From Pedosphaera sp. (GTDB lineage: Bacteria; Verrucomicrobiota; Verrucomicrobiia; Limisphaerales; UBA9464): a stretch of 8,078 nucleotides of DNA. The stretch spans positions 1 through 8,078 of the forward strand of contig SIAZ01000166.1 of assembly GCA_009695405.1 (NCBI GenBank). The letters run 5' to 3'. The position numbers and the translations under genes are program-made. Shown here piece by piece: positions 6,014 to 8,078 of this stretch. The notes below the pieces were generated by a model. The model did not search any database and had not been told where the DNA came from. It was given only the letters and a program-made list of their open reading frames with translations. The first letter of the stretch is position 1, and every line of letters starts with the position of its first letter.

Positions 6014-7665
6014 AGGGGGAACTGGCGCTGGTTTTGCATGCGCACCTTCCGTTTGTACGGCACGCTGAACACGATCGATTCTTTGAGGAAAGTTGGCTGT
6101 ATGAGGCCGTAGCTGAATGCTACTTACCTTTATTACAGTTGTTGTTCGGTTGGGAAGGGGATCGGTTGGATTGGGCCTTGACGTTGGGAATAACGCCGAC
6201 GTTGGGATCGATGTTAGAAGATCCTTTATTGGGTTATCGGATCCGCCGCTATTTAGGTGAGCGAATTGATTTAGCTAATCGGGAAGAAGTCCGAACGCGG
6301 GGAGAGGAGGAGTTTCAGTCATTGGCTAGGTTTCACGGTGCCTTTTACCGAAGAGTCACGGCGTTGTGGGATTCTCTTGATGGCGATTTACTGGGTGCTT
6401 TTCGAATATTGGCTGATACTGGTCGATTAGAATTATTGGGAGGCCCAGCGACCCATCCGGTCCTGCCTTTACTCATCCTTGATGCAGGAAGTCTTCAGGC
6501 TCAGGTAGAACTGGGGTGCCGTGAGCACCAACGACGTTTTGGTAAACGACCTCGCGGATTTTGGCTTCCGGAGTGTGCTTGGTGCCCAGCGATTGAGCCG
6601 GTGCTGCGCGCTGCGGGAATTCAGCATGTGGTGGTTGACACTCGGGCTGTGACAGAGGCTCAATCCACTCCATTAACCTCGGTTTTTGGACCGGTGCAGA
6701 CCCTGAGTGGGTTGATTGTTTTTGGACGAGATCCAGCCACGGCGCACCAAGTGTGGAGTCGGGAAGGCGGCTATCCAGGGGATCCACGGTATCGAGAGTT
6801 TTACCGAGATTTAGGATTTGAAGCGGATTGGGAGTCCATTCGGCCTTATTTACCCGGAGCCAGCGCTCGGAGTTTCACCGGTATCAAATATCATCGAGTA
6901 ACCGGGGACTCAGGCCCTAAAGCCTTGTATGAACGAGGGAGAGCACTGGAGGCGGTCGCCGGACATGCCGACCATTTTCTCCAACAGTGTAAGCAGCGCT
7001 GTGAGAAAATTAAGCCTTGGATGAAGCGATCGCCTCTCATTGTGGCACCGTATGATGCAGAATTATTTGGTCATTGGTGGTTTGAGGGGCCGGAGTTTCT
7101 AGATGCAGTCCAGCGAGGTGCGGCGAGCAGTGGAATCCGTATGGTCACTTTATCGGCCCGCGCGTCGGACTCGGGAATGCGCCCCAAGGTAAATATCGTG
7201 GAATCGACTTGGGGTGAAGGCGGGTACTTAGAGGTTTTGTTGGATCCCTCCAATGCTTTTTTACAACCTCGCCTTGGAGAAGCGGGGTTGGCGATGCGTC
7301 ACCTAGCTCATCAGGTGATTAGGTCAGATGTATTCCAAAGAAAGAAAAACTTTGAAGAGAGAACTCGTTGCGCGACAGAATGTGCTCGGAACCTTTTATT
7401 GGCGCAGGCGAATGATTGGCCATTTTTAATTCGGATAGGGACAGCATCTGGCTACGCTAGGAAGCGATTTGAAGGTCATTTAGAGGCTTTTTGGCAAGGA
7501 ATTCAGTGGATTCAAGAAAGTGCTAACGACATCAAGCCGAGTGGAAGGCCGGAGATCGTAACTCCAGAGCGTTGTAGTTTACCTTTTCCTGAGATCGACT
7601 TGAGATGGTGGTTGAATCCTGACCCCTTGATCGCCTCAGCATTGACTGGCAGGAAAGGTGCCTAG
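6010..7665 (+). CDS. GH57 alpha-1,4-glucan branching enzyme
   Basis: Probable 1,4-alpha-glucan branching enzyme (EC 2.4.1.18) of glycoside hydrolase family 57, making alpha-1,6 branches in glycogen-like polymer in the cytosol. The 551-aa product shows the five GH57 regions in order: HAHLPFV (10-16), GGPATHPVLP with H149, GFWLPECAW with the nucleophile candidate E188, APYDAELFGHWW with the acid/base candidate D349, and STWGEGGY (399-406). GIKYHRVTG precedes region 4. The all-helical DUF1957-type domain covers about 430-510 and the C-terminus has RWWLNPD. Length is slightly above the usual 520-530 aa. ATG at 6010 begins exactly like the family (MKGELALVLHAHLPF) and overlaps the DUF4912 stop as ATGA, so translation is probably coupled; no ribosome site is seen. 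Another GH57 activity such as 4-alpha-glucanotransferase is less likely, because the motif set and helical C-terminal part fit the branching group. Confidence 0.92.
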   Translation: MKGELALVLHAHLPFVRHAEHDRFFEESWLYEAVAECYLPLLQLLFGWEGDRLDWALTLGITPTLGSMLEDPLLGYRIRRYLGERIDLANREEVRTRGEEEFQSLARFHGAFYRRVTALWDSLDGDLLGAFRILADTGRLELLGGPATHPVLPLLILDAGSLQAQVELGCREHQRRFGKRPRGFWLPECAWCPAIEPVLRAAGIQHVVVDTRAVTEAQSTPLTSVFGPVQTLSGLIVFGRDPATAHQVWSREGGYPGDPRYREFYRDLGFEADWESIRPYLPGASARSFTGIKYHRVTGDSGPKALYERGRALEAVAGHADHFLQQCKQRCEKIKPWMKRSPLIVAPYDAELFGHWWFEGPEFLDAVQRGAASSGIRMVTLSARASDSGMRPKVNIVESTWGEGGYLEVLLDPSNAFLQPRLGEAGLAMRHLAHQVIRSDVFQRKKNFEERTRCATECARNLLLAQANDWPFLIRIGTASGYARKRFEGHLEAFWQGIQWIQESANDIKPSGRPEIVTPERCSLPFPEIDLRWWLNPDPLIASALTGRKGA

Positions 7666-7933
7666 CCGATGGCGTCGGAACCGCATGCGGTGGGTGATCC
7701 GCCTGCTCATACACAGGCGAAGCTTTAGAGGAGGTTGCCGCACTTTTGAATGAACGGCCTTGATGTCCTCTTGCCCCATACTCAATGAAATCAAGCCTGA
7801 TTGTTGAAGAAGGCCCGCCGCCTAATCATCGCTTTACGAAGATGTTCTTTCCGTCGTCGCTTAATTTGACTCTTCGCTGGCTGGAGTAGTCAGGCCAACT
7901 GCACGCCTCAGTCACACTCGCTGAATTGTCAGT
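7666..7933. other. Intergenic, possibly decayed sequence with palindromes
   Basis: No confident gene. CCGCATGCGG (7681-7690) is a perfect 10-bp palindrome, and CGCCTG (7700-7705) pairs with CAGGCG (7714-7719) around an 8-base loop, but no T-run follows. A short frame from ATG 7669, three bases after the branching-enzyme stop, reads MASEPHAVGDPPAHTQA. It appears to continue after a -1 shift as EALEEVAALLNERP before TGA at 7761. The same phase is open again at 7785-7889. On the opposite strand, 7791-7889 encodes an Arg/Lys-rich peptide. These conflicting short frames look like eroded coding DNA or chance. The region ends at the presumed IS boundary. Confidence 0.45.
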
Positions 7934-7959
7934 TGGGCCTGCTTCGATAAAACGGACAG
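7934..7959. repeat. Putative IS3-type terminal inverted repeat
   Basis: The segment starts TGGGCCTGC and ends in a GGACA-like part (ACGGACAG), the layout of many IS3-family ends (TGA-CCTGC...GGACA). It sits about 20 bases beyond the transposase stop, where a right end is expected. The matching left end is not in the window, so the exact limit is a guess. Confidence 0.4.
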
Positions 7960-7977
7960 AGAAAAGGGAGTTATTGG

Positions 7978-8078
7978 TTAGTTATTTTTGAGTTCGAACT
8001 GAGCGGGTGAAAGGCCTCGGAGGGAGGTGTGACGGCGCTGGCGGTTATAGAAGATTTCAATGTAGTCGAAGATTTCGG
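7978..8078 (-). CDS. IS3-family transposase OrfB, C-terminal fragment
   Basis: The last 32 residues of a DDE transposase (rve integrase core) that cuts and joins the IS ends. The frame reads EIFDYIEIFYNRQRRHTSL, then RGLSPAQFELKNN and TAA (7980-7978). YN-x-x-R-x-H-x-x-L followed by G-x-L-S-P-x-x-F is the standard end of IS3-family OrfB; the helix carrying the last catalytic Glu would lie just beyond the window. The gene runs off the right edge, so the start, OrfA and the programmed frameshift usual in this family cannot be seen. This part shows no stop or frameshift. Confidence 0.88.
   Translation of the reverse strand, partial: EIFDYIEIFYNRQRRHTSLRGLSPAQFELKNN

Larger units (their letters stand above)
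7934..8078 (-). mobile_element. IS3-family insertion sequence, 3' end
   Basis: The right edge of the window lies inside an IS3-type element on the - strand, recognised by its transposase C-terminus. The presumed outer boundary is TGGGCCTGC at 7934, since IS3-family ends begin with TG. The rest of the element, the other terminal repeat and any target duplication lie outside the window, so neither its size nor its activity can be judged. Confidence 0.65.

Noticed and set aside
7666..7740. Group II intron 3' domain suggested by the palindromes
   Set aside because: No domain V consensus or reverse-transcriptase coding sequence nearby.
7831..7889. Cold-shock-like peptide SDDGKNIFVKR on the - strand
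   Set aside because: Only a short chance-like match; no upstream RNA-binding motif of the family, and the frame soon stops.
7791..7889. Arg/Lys-rich peptide (KRRRKEHLRKAMIRRR) on the - strand, possibly a ribosomal protein end
   Set aside because: Does not fit S21, L34 or L35 as I know them; only about 32 codons with a stop just upstream and no start.
1..8078. CRISPR array, toxin-antitoxin pair or other defence system
   Set aside because: No regularly spaced repeats and no proteins of those families; all main genes fall in metabolic, export or transfer families.

Overview
The window is a chromosomal stretch of a bacterium with about 50% G+C. Seven protein genes (one of them split by a frameshift) lie on the + strand, and the end of an insertion sequence enters from the right on the - strand. 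The triosephosphate isomerase sequence and the tpiA-secG gene order resemble those I know from the Verrucomicrobiota (PVC group). This lineage call is an inference from family resemblance, not a search result. SecG together with cell-envelope sugar genes fits a diderm bacterium. TTG starts and weak or missing Shine-Dalgarno sites are common throughout.

Layout. Positions 1-290 hold no convincing gene. They contain a short hairpin, repeated CAAGACA words, a very AT-rich palindromic tract and a perfect DnaA-box match. Positions 291-1514 encode a GT4-type glycosyltransferase. Positions 1604-2777 hold the housekeeping pair tpiA (glycolysis) and secG (protein export). A 300-base non-coding gap follows, with a very short reading frame that has a strong ribosome site. 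Positions 3080-4817 encode two overlapping class I SAM-dependent methyltransferases, the first with an N-terminal zinc-ribbon-like cysteine module. Positions 4848-6013 encode a DUF4912-type protein broken by an apparent one-base frameshift inside the domain. Its last codon overlaps (ATGA) the start of a GH57 alpha-glucan branching enzyme at 6010-7665. Positions 7666-7933 look non-coding or decayed. From about 7934 to the right edge lies the 3' end of an IS3-family element.

How the genes fit together. The GH57 enzyme should add alpha-1,6 branches to glycogen-like alpha-glucan, and the DUF4912 protein is translationally coupled to it, so the two probably act in the same pathway. The glycosyltransferase and the two methyltransferases are of types usually found in surface-polysaccharide synthesis, but their substrates cannot be read from the sequence. 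I see no clearly new defence or mobile system. The points most worth a second look are the broken DUF4912 frame, the repeats plus DnaA box at the left edge, and the remnant-like stretch between the GH57 gene and the IS end.
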